Assembly: GCA_016840165.1 (NCBI GenBank)
Contig: JAEOSU010000047.1
Coordinates: 1-48,249 of the forward strand
Reading direction: 5' to 3'
Length of the DNA stretch: 48,249 nucleotides
Source: Promethearchaeota archaeon
GTDB lineage: Archaea; Asgardarchaeota; Lokiarchaeia; Sigyniarchaeales; SOKP01
The notes below the pieces were generated by a model. That model was given only the letters and a program-made list of their open reading frames with translations, was not told the DNA's origin and made no database searches. A program made the position numbers and the translations under genes. Positions 16,455 through 25,475 of this stretch are shown piece by piece (the first letter of the stretch is position 1; each line of letters starts with the position of its first letter).

Positions 16455-18440
16455 ATTTCAGATATAAGAAAAAAGTTATGGGAACCTTCGAAAAAATGGA
16501 TTAAGAATGCTGAGGTTTCTCATTTTATTGAATATGTGAATAAGGAATATAATCAAGACCTAAAAGGAGCAAAAGATCTTTACAAATGGTCTGTAGAAGA
16601 AATAGCAAACTTTTGGGCTGCTATGTGGAACTATGGAAATATTGTAGCCAGTAAAACCTATGATAAAGTTGTTGAGGATATACATAAATTCCCTGGTACT
16701 ATTTTTTTTCCAGGAGCGGAGTTAAATTTTGCGGAAAATCTATTAAAATATAATGATAATCAATTAGCTTTTATTTTTCAAGGGGAGAGTAAAAAGCATA
16801 AAGAGATGAGTTACAAAGAACTCAATCAAATAGTCGCTCGCCTAGCTAAATCCTTGAGAGATATGGGTATTAAAAAAGGAGATCGCATTGTGTCATATAT
16901 ACCCAATTTAATTGAAACACCAATCGCTATGCTTGCCACTTCAAGTATTGGAGCAATTTGGGCTTCCTGTGGAGCAGAACTACAAGCTAGTGCTGTTATC
17001 GATAGATTTAGCCAAATTGAACCTAAAGTCTTGTTTGCTGTCGATGGTTATTATTATCGGGATAAAAAATTCGATATAACAGCCAATGTTAAACAAGTTG
17101 TTGATGCGATTCCCTCAATTGAAAAAGTTATAGTAGTTTCATATATATCTGATGATGAACCTGATATCAGCGCCATACCTAATGCCGTCCATTGGAACGA
17201 TTTCATTGCGAAAGAGGAAATCGAAAGCCACTTTGAACAACTTCCTTTTGATCATCCACTTTATATTATGTTCTCATCAGGAACTACGGGTAAACCAAAA
17301 TGTATGGTTCAATCGCAAGGAGGAGTTCTTATCAACCATTTAAAAGAATTAATTTTATCAACTGATCTAAAGAGGAGCGATACAATTACTTATATTACTG
17401 CCCCCTCATGGATGATGTGGAATTGGCTTATTAGTTCTTTGGCTGCAGGGGCAACAATATTTTTATATGATGGTAATCCCTTATACCCTGATGCGCTACG
17501 GATGTTTGAATTAATTGAAACATATAAAATCACTATATTCGGAGTTTCAGCTACTTATCTTCATTATTTGATGGGTCAAGGTTTAAAACCAAAAGATAAG
17601 TATGACTTGTCATCATTGAGAGAAATCTCTCAGACGGCTAGTACCCTAAGTCCAGAAGGGTTTGAGTGGGTATATCGGGAAATAAAACAAGATCTCTACT
17701 TTAATTCAATCTCAGGAGGTACAGATATCAATGGATGCTTTGCGGGAGCTCTTCCTATCCTTCCAGTATTTTCGGGTGAGTTACAAGGAAAAGCGTTAGC
17801 GATGAAAGTGCAAGCTTATGATGAAGAAGGTAAACCTGTAAAGGATGTTCAAGCAGAATTGGTATGTGAAGCTCCGGCACCATCGATGCCAATATACTTC
17901 TGGGGAGATGACGATAATATGACAAAATATAAAAAAGCATATTTTGACTTCTATGAAGAACAAGGAATTAATGTGTGGCGCCATGGGGATTGGATTGTAG
18001 AACACAGTGACACAGGAGGTATCACATTCTGGGGTCGTTCAGACGCTACTTTAAAACCCTCTGGAGTTCGTATAGGAACCTCAGAAATTTATAATGTTAT
18101 TGAACAGCTCCCTGAAGTTGCCGACAGTTTAGCCATAGGATTGCCCGATGAACAAGGAAATGTAAAAATTCTTTTATTTGTACAATTAACAGAAAATAAT
18201 GAATTATCAGACGACCTTAAAGAGAAGATTATAAAAACAATAAGGGCAAAAACTTCTCCCAGGCACGTTCCATCAAAAATATATGAAGTTCCCGAAGAAG
18301 GAATTCCATATACCTTTTCGGGTAAAAAAGTTGAAATTGCGGTCACTAAAATCTTAAGAGGTATGTCAGTAGGTAATAGAGGAGCTTTGAGAAATCCTGA
18401 TTCACTTGATATCTATGAAGATTTAAAAGAAAAACTTTAA
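16455..18440 (+). CDS. Acetoacetyl-CoA synthetase (AMP-forming)
   Basis: About 661 aa if started at the ATT at 16455. Acetoacetate + CoA + ATP gives acetoacetyl-CoA + AMP + PPi. Signatures: FPGAELNFAENLL (ACAS N-terminus), IMFSSGTTGKPKCMV (A3), SISGGTDINGCFAG (A5 region, distinctive for AACS), VWRHGDW, GRSDATLKPSGVRIGTSEIY (A8), and FSGKKVEIAVTKI with the A10 Lys. The first canonical codon is GTG at 16536, but 27 in-frame codons before it encode KKLWEPSKKWIKNAEVSHF, a segment conserved in the family (LWEPS...). That stretch contains no ATG, GTG or TTG after the TAA at 16440-16442. GAGGCG lies six bases before ATT-16455. Confidence 0.9.
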   Translation: MSDIRKKLWEPSKKWIKNAEVSHFIEYVNKEYNQDLKGAKDLYKWSVEEIANFWAAMWNYGNIVASKTYDKVVEDIHKFPGTIFFPGAELNFAENLLKYNDNQLAFIFQGESKKHKEMSYKELNQIVARLAKSLRDMGIKKGDRIVSYIPNLIETPIAMLATSSIGAIWASCGAELQASAVIDRFSQIEPKVLFAVDGYYYRDKKFDITANVKQVVDAIPSIEKVIVVSYISDDEPDISAIPNAVHWNDFIAKEEIESHFEQLPFDHPLYIMFSSGTTGKPKCMVQSQGGVLINHLKELILSTDLKRSDTITYITAPSWMMWNWLISSLAAGATIFLYDGNPLYPDALRMFELIETYKITIFGVSATYLHYLMGQGLKPKDKYDLSSLREISQTASTLSPEGFEWVYREIKQDLYFNSISGGTDINGCFAGALPILPVFSGELQGKALAMKVQAYDEEGKPVKDVQAELVCEAPAPSMPIYFWGDDDNMTKYKKAYFDFYEEQGINVWRHGDWIVEHSDTGGITFWGRSDATLKPSGVRIGTSEIYNVIEQLPEVADSLAIGLPDEQGNVKILLFVQLTENNELSDDLKEKIIKTIRAKTSPRHVPSKIYEVPEEGIPYTFSGKKVEIAVTKILRGMSVGNRGALRNPDSLDIYEDLKEKL

Positions 18441-18506
18441 CTTTTCTTTAATTTTACTTATTTTTTTGAATACCATCCAAATATTTAATATAACTAAACG
18501 AGATTT

Positions 18507-19943
18507 TTAGTTCCTATTGGAATTTCTTTTACTTAATTCAGTCCCTCTCTCTTTTAATATATTTGAGATTCGTTCAATATCTTTATTTATCCATTTTGTA
18601 GCAAGAAGCCAAATAACTCCACCAAATATTCCTATTCCCATAGTTAGCGTTACAGTAATTTGATAATTTTGATTAAAATAGATTAAAAGAAATCCTGCTA
18701 TAATAGGCCCTGTTCCACTCCCAATATACTCTAAAAATTGATTTGCAGAACTCACTGTACCTTGGGCTTCTGGTAAGTTTATTGCCTGCAAAATTGGAGG
18801 TTGATTAATATTCCAAATTCCAACGACTGCCCGAGCAATAAAAGCAAATATACCAATAACCCAAATTGCTGGCAATGAAAATATAATTGCTAAATTTGTT
18901 CCTTCTTCAATAGTTAAATTTGGAAGTGGCATATAAAATATGACAATGTATAGACCAAACAGAGTTACTATAGAGAATACGATAAAATAAATCCTATATT
19001 TAATATTTTTCTTTGCTAATTTATCAGAGAGTTTAGCAAGTGCTAAGGAACCAAGCAATCCTCCAGGAAGCCCAAAAATAACCATATAAATACTTGTAGC
19101 AAATGAAGAGAGATTATGAGGGGGAGATTGAATATATGCGACTAATAAAAAATCAGGGACCATTAATAAAACGGTAGTAAAAATACCCTCTGCAAAAGCA
19201 ATAATGTTTGTGGGAGCAAAAATAGTGGATTTTATGGTTTCCTTATTTAATTTGTAGTCATACTTGATATCTTCATCTGATAAGATGTGCTTTAATTCAT
19301 CTTGGGTTGATGCTCTTTTCGGTTCTTTTCCTTTAAAAAAAATAAAAATACCAAAAACAATAAAAATTATCCCTGTAAACCAAAAGAATTGCCTCCAAAA
19401 AGCATTTTGAAATAATATTGCAGATATTATCATACCACTTATTTGAAAAAGTTGAAATAATGCTTGTAACATCCCGAAGAATTGAGACTTTTCTTTTTCT
19501 TCGGTAGAATCATTAACATATGAAATAATAATAGGGTAAAACCCACCTGAAGAAAAACTACGAATTAAATTACAAATTAAGAAAAAATTGAATGATGTTA
19601 ATCCTAAGCCTTCAGGAACAAGGCCATTAAGAAATACTCCTATTCCGAAAATTATTTGTGAGAATGACATTAAATAAATACGAGAGAATCTATCTACTAA
19701 AAAACCAAAAAATATACCTGAAATAGCTATACCATACATACCTGTCCCTACAATTAATCCCAATTCACTTGAATGAAATTCCTCGCCCGGCCACATTATA
19801 TTTGAAACTATGATGAAATTAATGGAAATCATAGAAACTGTAAACGCATAAGAATTATATACTAAGAAATTCACCCATAGTTTCTTTAAAAGATAAAGAA
19901 ATCCCTCTTGTCTTCCTGAGTTTTGTAGGTTTTCCTCTGCCAT
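18507..19943 (-). CDS. MFS transporter
   Basis: 478 aa, 12 predicted transmembrane helices with a charged central loop (KGKEPKRASTQDELKHI, ~residue 210). Motif A between helices 2 and 3 is GFLVDRFSRIY, typical of the major facilitator superfamily. Helix 4-5 carries RSFSSGGFYPI. ATG start. It is convergent with acetoacetyl-CoA synthetase (67 nt apart), so import of an organic acid is possible, but there is no direct evidence. It is divergent from aIF1A across a 393-nt region rich in inverted repeats. Confidence 0.8.
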   Translation of the reverse strand: MAEENLQNSGRQEGFLYLLKKLWVNFLVYNSYAFTVSMISINFIIVSNIMWPGEEFHSSELGLIVGTGMYGIAISGIFFGFLVDRFSRIYLMSFSQIIFGIGVFLNGLVPEGLGLTSFNFFLICNLIRSFSSGGFYPIIISYVNDSTEEKEKSQFFGMLQALFQLFQISGMIISAILFQNAFWRQFFWFTGIIFIVFGIFIFFKGKEPKRASTQDELKHILSDEDIKYDYKLNKETIKSTIFAPTNIIAFAEGIFTTVLLMVPDFLLVAYIQSPPHNLSSFATSIYMVIFGLPGGLLGSLALAKLSDKLAKKNIKYRIYFIVFSIVTLFGLYIVIFYMPLPNLTIEEGTNLAIIFSLPAIWVIGIFAFIARAVVGIWNINQPPILQAINLPEAQGTVSSANQFLEYIGSGTGPIIAGFLLIYFNQNYQITVTLTMGIGIFGGVIWLLATKWINKDIERISNILKERGTELSKRNSNRN

Positions 19944-20336
19944 TTTTATTCTCTATATTTGATAATTCTTTTCTAATCTAAATTCAAAATAAATTAATCA
20001 TTGCTTTTACAATCTATAAATCTTGATAATTTAAGTTTATAGCGTTTTCTAAAATTATATGGGGGAAATATGTCTTTGATTAAAATCTTTTTTCTTCTAA
20101 AATTTAAATTTTTTTTAAAAAAAGCATAAATTACATATACAATCCAATTATATCTTATTGGATTGTAAATAATTATATTAGATAGTATTTTATTTTTAAA
20201 AGATTAATTTGCTTAAAGCAAAATTCTATACAATATAAATTTGCGGTTTTCTACCAATAGATCTAATCATTTAAAATCTGTTATTATAAGAAAACCGGAT
20301 TTACAACTTTAAATTTAAAAAATGAGTGTTTAACCT
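19944..20336. promoter_or_regulatory. Divergent region MFS/aIF1A with three perfect inverted repeats
   Basis: Three perfect inverted repeats stand out: TACAATCCAAT/ATTGGATTGTA (20138-20148 and 20157-20167, 8-nt loop); TTTGCTTAAAGCAAA (20208-20222, single-base centre); and CGGTTTTCT/AGAAAACCG (20244-20252 and 20289-20297). A TATA candidate CAATATAAAT (20231-20240) lies between the second and third. No small gene is visible. Confidence 0.45.
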
Positions 20337-20723
20337 ATGCCAAAGATGAAAAAACAAGCTAAGAAAGGAAGGAGGACCTATAGTTCAAATCCACAGCCGG
20401 TTGTAAAACGTGTAAAAATGCCATATAGGAAAAATGGAGAGATGTTTGCACGTGTCACCGATATTTATGGTCAAGAACGAATGGGGGTTTATTGTGAAGA
20501 TGGAAAACATCGTTTAGGAAGAATACGAGGGAAAATAAAGAAAAGAGTATGGATAAGAAAAGGAGATTTAGTAGTAGTTAATCCTTGGGATTTTGAAACA
20601 GAAACTAAAGGTCAAAAAGAAAAATGTGAAATATCTTGGCGATATTTAAGACATGAAATTTCTTGGCTACAACGGAGAAATTTGCTTCCAGAAAACCTGG
20701 AATTAAATAATATCTCTCTTTAA
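20337..20723 (+). CDS. Translation initiation factor aIF1A
   Basis: 128 aa. A basic N-terminal tail (MPKMKKQAKKGRRTYSS) precedes the S1/IF1 OB fold, with FARVTDIYGQERMGVYCEDGK, RIRGKIKKRVWIRKGDLVVVNPWDFE, then a helical C-terminus (WRYLRHEISWLQRRNLL). This is the archaeal/eukaryotic initiation factor 1A, which binds the A site of the small ribosomal subunit with eIF1 during start selection. Length and order match the archaeal family. ATG start. The gene stands alone, with an inverted repeat straddling its leader. Confidence 0.93.
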   Translation: MPKMKKQAKKGRRTYSSNPQPVVKRVKMPYRKNGEMFARVTDIYGQERMGVYCEDGKHRLGRIRGKIKKRVWIRKGDLVVVNPWDFETETKGQKEKCEISWRYLRHEISWLQRRNLLPENLELNNISL

Positions 20724-21284
20724 TTATACTTTTTATTATTTACAGTTAAGATTTTTAATTCTTACTGGTTTATGGTAAGGAATAGAATTTTTTTATTCAG
20801 CTTTATTATTTTGTTCTCTATATTCGATTAATTGCCTCTATAAAGCAGTTTGAAAATTAACCATCTATAGCCCAATTTTTTTGATTGGTTGCACAAAGAT
20901 CGAATTAAACAAAGTCACTATTTATTCCTACTTTATTTTCATTTATGATTAGAATGTTCACTTTTAAATCATTTAATGATATGAACGCGAATTAATGTTT
21001 ACAAATTAATATCTTTACATGATTTTATCATGTAAATTTAATCTCTTATCTTGCTACTTAAAATGTTTGTTTTTGAATATTTTTTTAATATAAATTTGCT
21101 GTTTCCGTTGTCTTACGGAATCTCATTCACTTATAATATATATGTTCGGAATAATATTCGTTAGATTTATAACTTAAAAACAACATATTAATAGTGAAAA
21201 TTGTTCATTTAATCAATAATAAATTAATTCAAAGAAAGTGAATCTAATTCGGTTTATTTTTAAATATAAGTTAAAGGGGGGAAT
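20724..21284. other. 560-nt gene-free stretch with hairpins
   Basis: No supportable gene. It holds three hairpin candidates: CCAAT-ttttttg-ATTGG (20872-20888), TTTACATGA-tttta-TCATGTAAA (21014-21036, perfect 9 bp) and TTCCGT-tgtctt-ACGGAA (21103-21120). A near-palindrome with ATTCG / CGGAAT lies around 21144-21160. It separates aIF1A from glutamate dehydrogenase, so it probably includes the latter's promoter and perhaps a small RNA. Confidence 0.35.
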
Positions 21285-21287
21285 ATA

Positions 21288-22607
21288 ATTTATAAAAAGG
21301 CTTTTGTTCTGATTGATGAAGTAGAAGGGTCTGGTCGAGCAAGGAGGGAACGACCAACTGAACTCAATCCATTTGAAATGGCTAAAAGACAAATAGATAT
21401 CGTCGCAGAAAAGATGCATTTGAATGAGAATATCAAAAAATATCTGAAAAAGGTTGAAAGGGCTCTCATTGTTTCTATTCCTATTATGATGGATGACGGA
21501 AGTCTGAAAGTATTTGAAGGATACCGAGTCCATCACTCAACCATTCGGGGACCTGGTAAAGGAGGTATACGGTTTTCTCCTAATGTTAACCTCGATGAAG
21601 TCAAAGCGCTCGCAACATGGATGACATGGAAAAACAGTCTTTTAAATCTCCCACTTGGGGGTGCTAAAGGAGGAGTATGTGTTGATCCTACAAAATTATC
21701 CCGTAAGGAACTCGAAAAGTTAACAAGGAGATATACGGCTGAAATAATAAACGTGATTGGTCCTGATATAGATATACCCGCCCCAGATATTAATACTAAT
21801 TCCCAAATCATGGCATGGATGATGGATGTATATTCAATGCAAAAGGGTAGAAGTGTTCCTGGAGTAGTAACTGGTAAACCAATCGAGATAGGTGGATCTG
21901 TAGGACGGGAATCTGCAACAGGGATGGGTTTATTTTATATCATTGACGCATTGTGCAAAAAAGAAAATTGGTCCCTCAAATCGTCTAGGGTTGTTATTCA
22001 AGGATTTGGAAATGTGGGTGGAAATATAGCCCGAATTTTATATGAACACGGTGTTAAAGTTATTGCAATCTCAGATGTTAGCGGTGGATTATATTGTAAA
22101 GATGGATTAGATATAGAAAATCTACTTCAATGGAGAGATAATGGGGGATTTCTAAACGAATACGATAATAATAATTATGAATTTATCTCTAATGAGGATC
22201 TTCTTACGATCCAATGCGATATTTTAATTCCAGCTGCTATTGAGAATCAAATAAACATTTCTAATGCAGAGGATATCGATTGTAAAGCAATTGTTGAAGG
22301 AGCTAATGGTCCAACGACCCCTGAAGCAGACCAAATACTTCGAAAGAGGAAGATTATCGTAGTTCCGGATATCCTCGCGAATGCTGGTGGAGTGTGTGTC
22401 TCATATTTTGAATATATTCAAGATATTCATAGTTATTTTTGGAAATTGGACAGAATTCACCAAGAATTGAAGAATATTTTAGTGAATACTTTTAATGATG
22501 TATATCTTCTATCGAAAAAAGAAAAAGTAACTTTAAGAATAGCAGCTTATATGATCGCGATAAATAGATTAGCAAGAGCAATTGAATTACGAGGGATTTT
22601 TCCTTAG
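21288..22607 (+). CDS. Glutamate dehydrogenase
   Basis: About 439 aa from ATT-21288, or 409 aa from the first ATG at 21378. Signatures: KGGIRFSPNVNLDEVKALA, WKNSLLNLPLGGAKGGV with the catalytic Lys, DIPAPDINTN, Rossmann VIQGFGNVGGNIA, ILIPAAIENQI and EGANGPTTPEAD. It interconverts glutamate with 2-oxoglutarate and ammonia; hexameric family II type. Residues matching the family (TELNPFEMAKRQ) begin upstream of the ATG, in a frame open from 21270 but lacking ATG, GTG or TTG. A GGGGGG run lies six bases before ATT-21288. The gene is convergent with the REC-Lrp regulator, only 2 nt apart. Confidence 0.9.
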   Translation: MYKKAFVLIDEVEGSGRARRERPTELNPFEMAKRQIDIVAEKMHLNENIKKYLKKVERALIVSIPIMMDDGSLKVFEGYRVHHSTIRGPGKGGIRFSPNVNLDEVKALATWMTWKNSLLNLPLGGAKGGVCVDPTKLSRKELEKLTRRYTAEIINVIGPDIDIPAPDINTNSQIMAWMMDVYSMQKGRSVPGVVTGKPIEIGGSVGRESATGMGLFYIIDALCKKENWSLKSSRVVIQGFGNVGGNIARILYEHGVKVIAISDVSGGLYCKDGLDIENLLQWRDNGGFLNEYDNNNYEFISNEDLLTIQCDILIPAAIENQINISNAEDIDCKAIVEGANGPTTPEADQILRKRKIIVVPDILANAGGVCVSYFEYIQDIHSYFWKLDRIHQELKNILVNTFNDVYLLSKKEKVTLRIAAYMIAINRLARAIELRGIFP

Positions 22608-22609
22608 TT

Positions 22610-23506
22610 TTATCTTATATTAAATTTTACTTTTTCGGTCATTTTATAGATATCAATAAAACTAGAAACATTTAACTGTGGTTTAATCCCTTTAAGAACT
22701 AAAATATTCTCATTTAAAAATCTCCATAGATCTTTTTCACTTTTGGCTATAACTTTCAAAACGAGATTATATTCACCAGCTGAGGTGGCTACAAATTGAA
22801 TTTCATCAAATAAGACTAACTTTTTTGCAATCTCATCTAATTTGAAGGGATCTATAGCAAGATTGATAACAGCTATAGTATTATAACCTACTTTAAATGG
22901 ATCAACAAATGTGTCAACCTCCTTTATTATTCCTTCATTAATCATATTCTGTACTCTGCTATGAATTGTACTTGCAGCGAGTTTCACTTTTTCACTAATA
23001 TCCTTATATGATATTTTGTAATGATCCTGTAAAATGTTAAGTATCTCTTTATCCCTCTTATCTAAATGATAACCAAGGCTTTCTTTTTTTATACTTTTAG
23101 TAGGTTTAATCTTATGACGTTCAATCCCATAAAGGATAGAGCGTGTCAATAAGTTAGTGGTAATTTCATCTTTAACCAGATAATCTTGAATTCCCTTTTT
23201 TAATGATTCTAAAGCAATATCTTTATCATCTAAACCCGTTAAGATTATAATTGGAATTATTGGCATGAATTCTAATATTTTTTCCAAGGTTGACGTTCTA
23301 TCACTATCTGGAAGGGTTAAATCTAATAATATGATATTAAAATCATTTTTCTTAAGAGCCTCAAGTCCTTCAGATAATCGAATACATGATTTTATCTCAT
23401 ATACAAAATCTGGTGCTTTTTTCAATAATTCTTGTATTAATCGAATATCTGCTTTATTATCTTCGATTAAAAGGATCTTAATTTTTTCATTCTCTATTGT
23501 TATCAC
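22610..23506 (-). CDS. Response regulator with Lrp/AsnC-type output (REC-wHTH-RAM)
   Basis: 298 aa. The N-terminus is a receiver domain (ILLIEDNKAD acidic pocket; IILLDLTLPD with phospho-acceptor Asp62; IIILTG; YLVKD lysine). A winged helix of Lrp/AsnC type follows (DKRDKEILNILQDHY, KLAASTIHSRVQNMINEGII, ~148-195), then a RAM-like ligand-binding domain (AVINLAIDPFKLDEIAKKL, VATSAGEYNLVLKVIA). The combination is unusual: Lrp proteins normally lack a receiver. The GTG start at 23506 overlaps GGGTGA, so initiation a few codons later is possible. It is divergent from a histidine kinase gene and convergent with glutamate dehydrogenase, a plausible target. Confidence 0.85.
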   Translation of the reverse strand: MITIENEKIKILLIEDNKADIRLIQELLKKAPDFVYEIKSCIRLSEGLEALKKNDFNIILLDLTLPDSDRTSTLEKILEFMPIIPIIILTGLDDKDIALESLKKGIQDYLVKDEITTNLLTRSILYGIERHKIKPTKSIKKESLGYHLDKRDKEILNILQDHYKISYKDISEKVKLAASTIHSRVQNMINEGIIKEVDTFVDPFKVGYNTIAVINLAIDPFKLDEIAKKLVLFDEIQFVATSAGEYNLVLKVIAKSEKDLWRFLNENILVLKGIKPQLNVSSFIDIYKMTEKVKFNIR

Positions 23507-23730
23507 CCTTTTTAGAGATTAGAATTTATAGTTCTAAATGAATAAAAATCTATTGAATCTCATGATCACCAATTCTTATTCAATATTAGTGGAACTATTA
23601 GGAAAAACATTTTGAAAATCCTTATTTTTCACTATGATATTTAAATAGATATATTTATTTACTTAAATAACTAATGTTAAAAAAATAATTCAGTTTCACC
23701 TAATACCTAAAAATCTGGAAGAAAACTATT

Positions 23731-24801
23731 ATGAAATTAAAATACCAAGATAGAAACATAAAGTTTCTGATTGTCTTAGCGTTAATTATCATTTCATCCA
23801 TTTTAATATATTATTTTGAAGTTATTCTCAACACTACTCTACTAATTGCTCACTTCTTCTACTTTCCTTCATTAATAGCTTGTTTATGGTGGAAAAAGAA
23901 AGGATTAATTATTCCACTTGGGCTAACTATGGGACTATTAATAACGCATATAATAAGACATGAAGATTTTATTGAGCTAAACTTATTCAATGACATTTCC
24001 AGAGGAATAATATTATTTTTAGTTAGCTTGGTAATCGCCTTATTATCAGAACAAATCTCAAAGCGAGAAATTGAATTAAATACCATTATCGAAGATCTAA
24101 GGCGTTCGAATGAAGACTTGCAACAATTTGCATATGTTGCTTCACATGATTTGCAAGAACCACTGCGAGCTATTATGAGTTTCTCCCAGCTCCTCGAAGA
24201 GAAGTATTATGATAAGTTGAATTCTAATGGCAAAGAATTTATTTCTTTTATAACAGAAGGAGCAAAAAATATGAACGTCCTTATCAAAGATCTCTTAGCG
24301 TATTCAAGGATTACCACACATGCTGAGGAGCCAAGTTTGCATGATCTTGAGGAGATTTTAAAGGATGCTCTTTATAACCTTCAGGAGGCGATAAAGGAAA
24401 GTGGAGCTGTTATCACTTACGATGAGATGCCTACATTGAAGGTTGATCGAACTCAATTTCTTCAACTTTTTCAAAATTTTATTGGTAACGCTATAAAGTT
24501 TCGAAGAGAGATCCCACCTAAAATTCACGTTGGAGTCAGAGAGGGAAATGTTGCTTGGTTATTTTCAATAAAAGATAATGGTATTGGAATCGAATCTAAA
24601 TATTTCGATCGCCTTTATAATATATTTTACCGACTTCATACAAAAGAAGAGTATCCTGGTACAGGGATAGGATTACCAATCTGCAAAAAAATTATTCAAA
24701 GGTATGGAGGAAAAATTTGGGTGGAATCCGAGTTAGGAAAGGGAACAACTTTTTACTTCACTATTCCAAAAAAGAAAAAGAAGAAATTCGCATCAGAGTG
24801 A
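23731..24801 (+). CDS. Membrane histidine kinase
   Basis: 356 aa. Three hydrophobic N-terminal segments (about 12-30, 31-52, 58-75) and a fourth at ~92-107 form a membrane sensor without a recognisable extracellular domain. HisKA has the H-box FAYVASHDLQEPLRA (His139). HATPase boxes are present: N (FQNFIGNAIKFRRE), G1 (IKDNGIGIESKY), F (YNIFYRLH), G2 (GTGIGLPICKKI). It resembles phytochrome-like or Bacteroidetes/archaeal kinases of the HisKA 'SHDLQEPLR' group. ATG start. The response regulator follows 9 nt later, and the REC-Lrp gene is divergent, so it may phosphorylate both. Confidence 0.88.
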   Translation: MKLKYQDRNIKFLIVLALIIISSILIYYFEVILNTTLLIAHFFYFPSLIACLWWKKKGLIIPLGLTMGLLITHIIRHEDFIELNLFNDISRGIILFLVSLVIALLSEQISKREIELNTIIEDLRRSNEDLQQFAYVASHDLQEPLRAIMSFSQLLEEKYYDKLNSNGKEFISFITEGAKNMNVLIKDLLAYSRITTHAEEPSLHDLEEILKDALYNLQEAIKESGAVITYDEMPTLKVDRTQFLQLFQNFIGNAIKFRREIPPKIHVGVREGNVAWLFSIKDNGIGIESKYFDRLYNIFYRLHTKEEYPGTGIGLPICKKIIQRYGGKIWVESELGKGTTFYFTIPKKKKKKFASE

Positions 24802-24810
24802 ATAATAATT

Positions 24811-25257
24811 ATGGAAGAGAAAAATAATAAAAATGCTTTTAAGATACTATTAGTTGAGGATAATCCTGCTGATATTCGATTAACAGAAGAAGCTATTAAC
24901 GATAGTAAAATTAATTCGGTTTTATACAATGTTAAAGATGGTGTGGAAGCTATAAACTTTTTACGAAAAACAGGCAAATATTCTAAAGTTTGCCGACCAG
25001 ATTTGATTTTGTTAGATCTCAATTTACCTAAAAAAAATGGTTTAGAAGTATTAAGAGATATAAAGCAAGATGAAGGTTTAAAACGTATTCCTGTTGTAGT
25101 TTTTTCTATCTCCGGTAATGAGGAAGATCTAATAAAAGCATATAACCTTCATGCCAATGCGTTTGTAAATAAGCCACTGGAAATTAAAGAGTTCTATAGG
25201 TTTATCAAAACTTTAGAAGATTTCTGGTTTAAAGTAGTAAAACTTGCAAATAGATAA
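24811..25257 (+). CDS. Single-domain response regulator (Rcp1-like)
   Basis: 148 aa consisting of one receiver domain: ILLVEDNPADIRLTEEA (acidic pocket), LILLDLNLPKKNG (Asp69), VVVFSISG and AFVNKPL (Lys). The PxD spacing and long alpha-4 region (FLRKTGKYSKVCRPD) resemble Rcp1 and other phytochrome-linked regulators. No output domain, so it acts by protein contact or as a phosphate shuttle. It lies 9 nt after the kinase gene, surely co-transcribed. Confidence 0.88.
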   Translation: MEEKNNKNAFKILLVEDNPADIRLTEEAINDSKINSVLYNVKDGVEAINFLRKTGKYSKVCRPDLILLDLNLPKKNGLEVLRDIKQDEGLKRIPVVVFSISGNEEDLIKAYNLHANAFVNKPLEIKEFYRFIKTLEDFWFKVVKLANR

Positions 25258-25298
25258 TTTAATTAGTAAAAAGTAAGAAGATAAAAATTATTTTGGTT

Positions 25299-25475
25299 TT
25301 AGGAGCTAATTATCAATTCTTTATTTGTTTCAGGTTCTTTTTTCGGTTCTGGAGCATGATTTTCCTCTTTACAGATGGGAGTACAATTCCATTGCCTTTC
25401 AATACGTGCTTTTTGAAAAATTGCTCCATGATTTATTGATATTTTGAGAAATCCTGGTTTTGTACTTTTTGCCAT
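25299..25475 (-). CDS. Small 58-aa protein with a C-x3-C pair
   Basis: Starts MAKSTKPGFLKISINHGAIF, then RIERQWNCTPIC and an acidic, proline-rich tail. AAGTGA lies five bases before the ATG at 25475, which supports translation. No family recognised. It is convergent with the response regulator. Moderate confidence because of size. Confidence 0.45.
   Translation of the reverse strand: MAKSTKPGFLKISINHGAIFQKARIERQWNCTPICKEENHAPEPKKEPETNKELIISS

Noticed and set aside
20380..20400. A tRNA T-loop-like string (GTTCAAATCC)
   Set aside because: It lies within the aIF1A coding sequence, and no acceptor or anticodon stems surround it.
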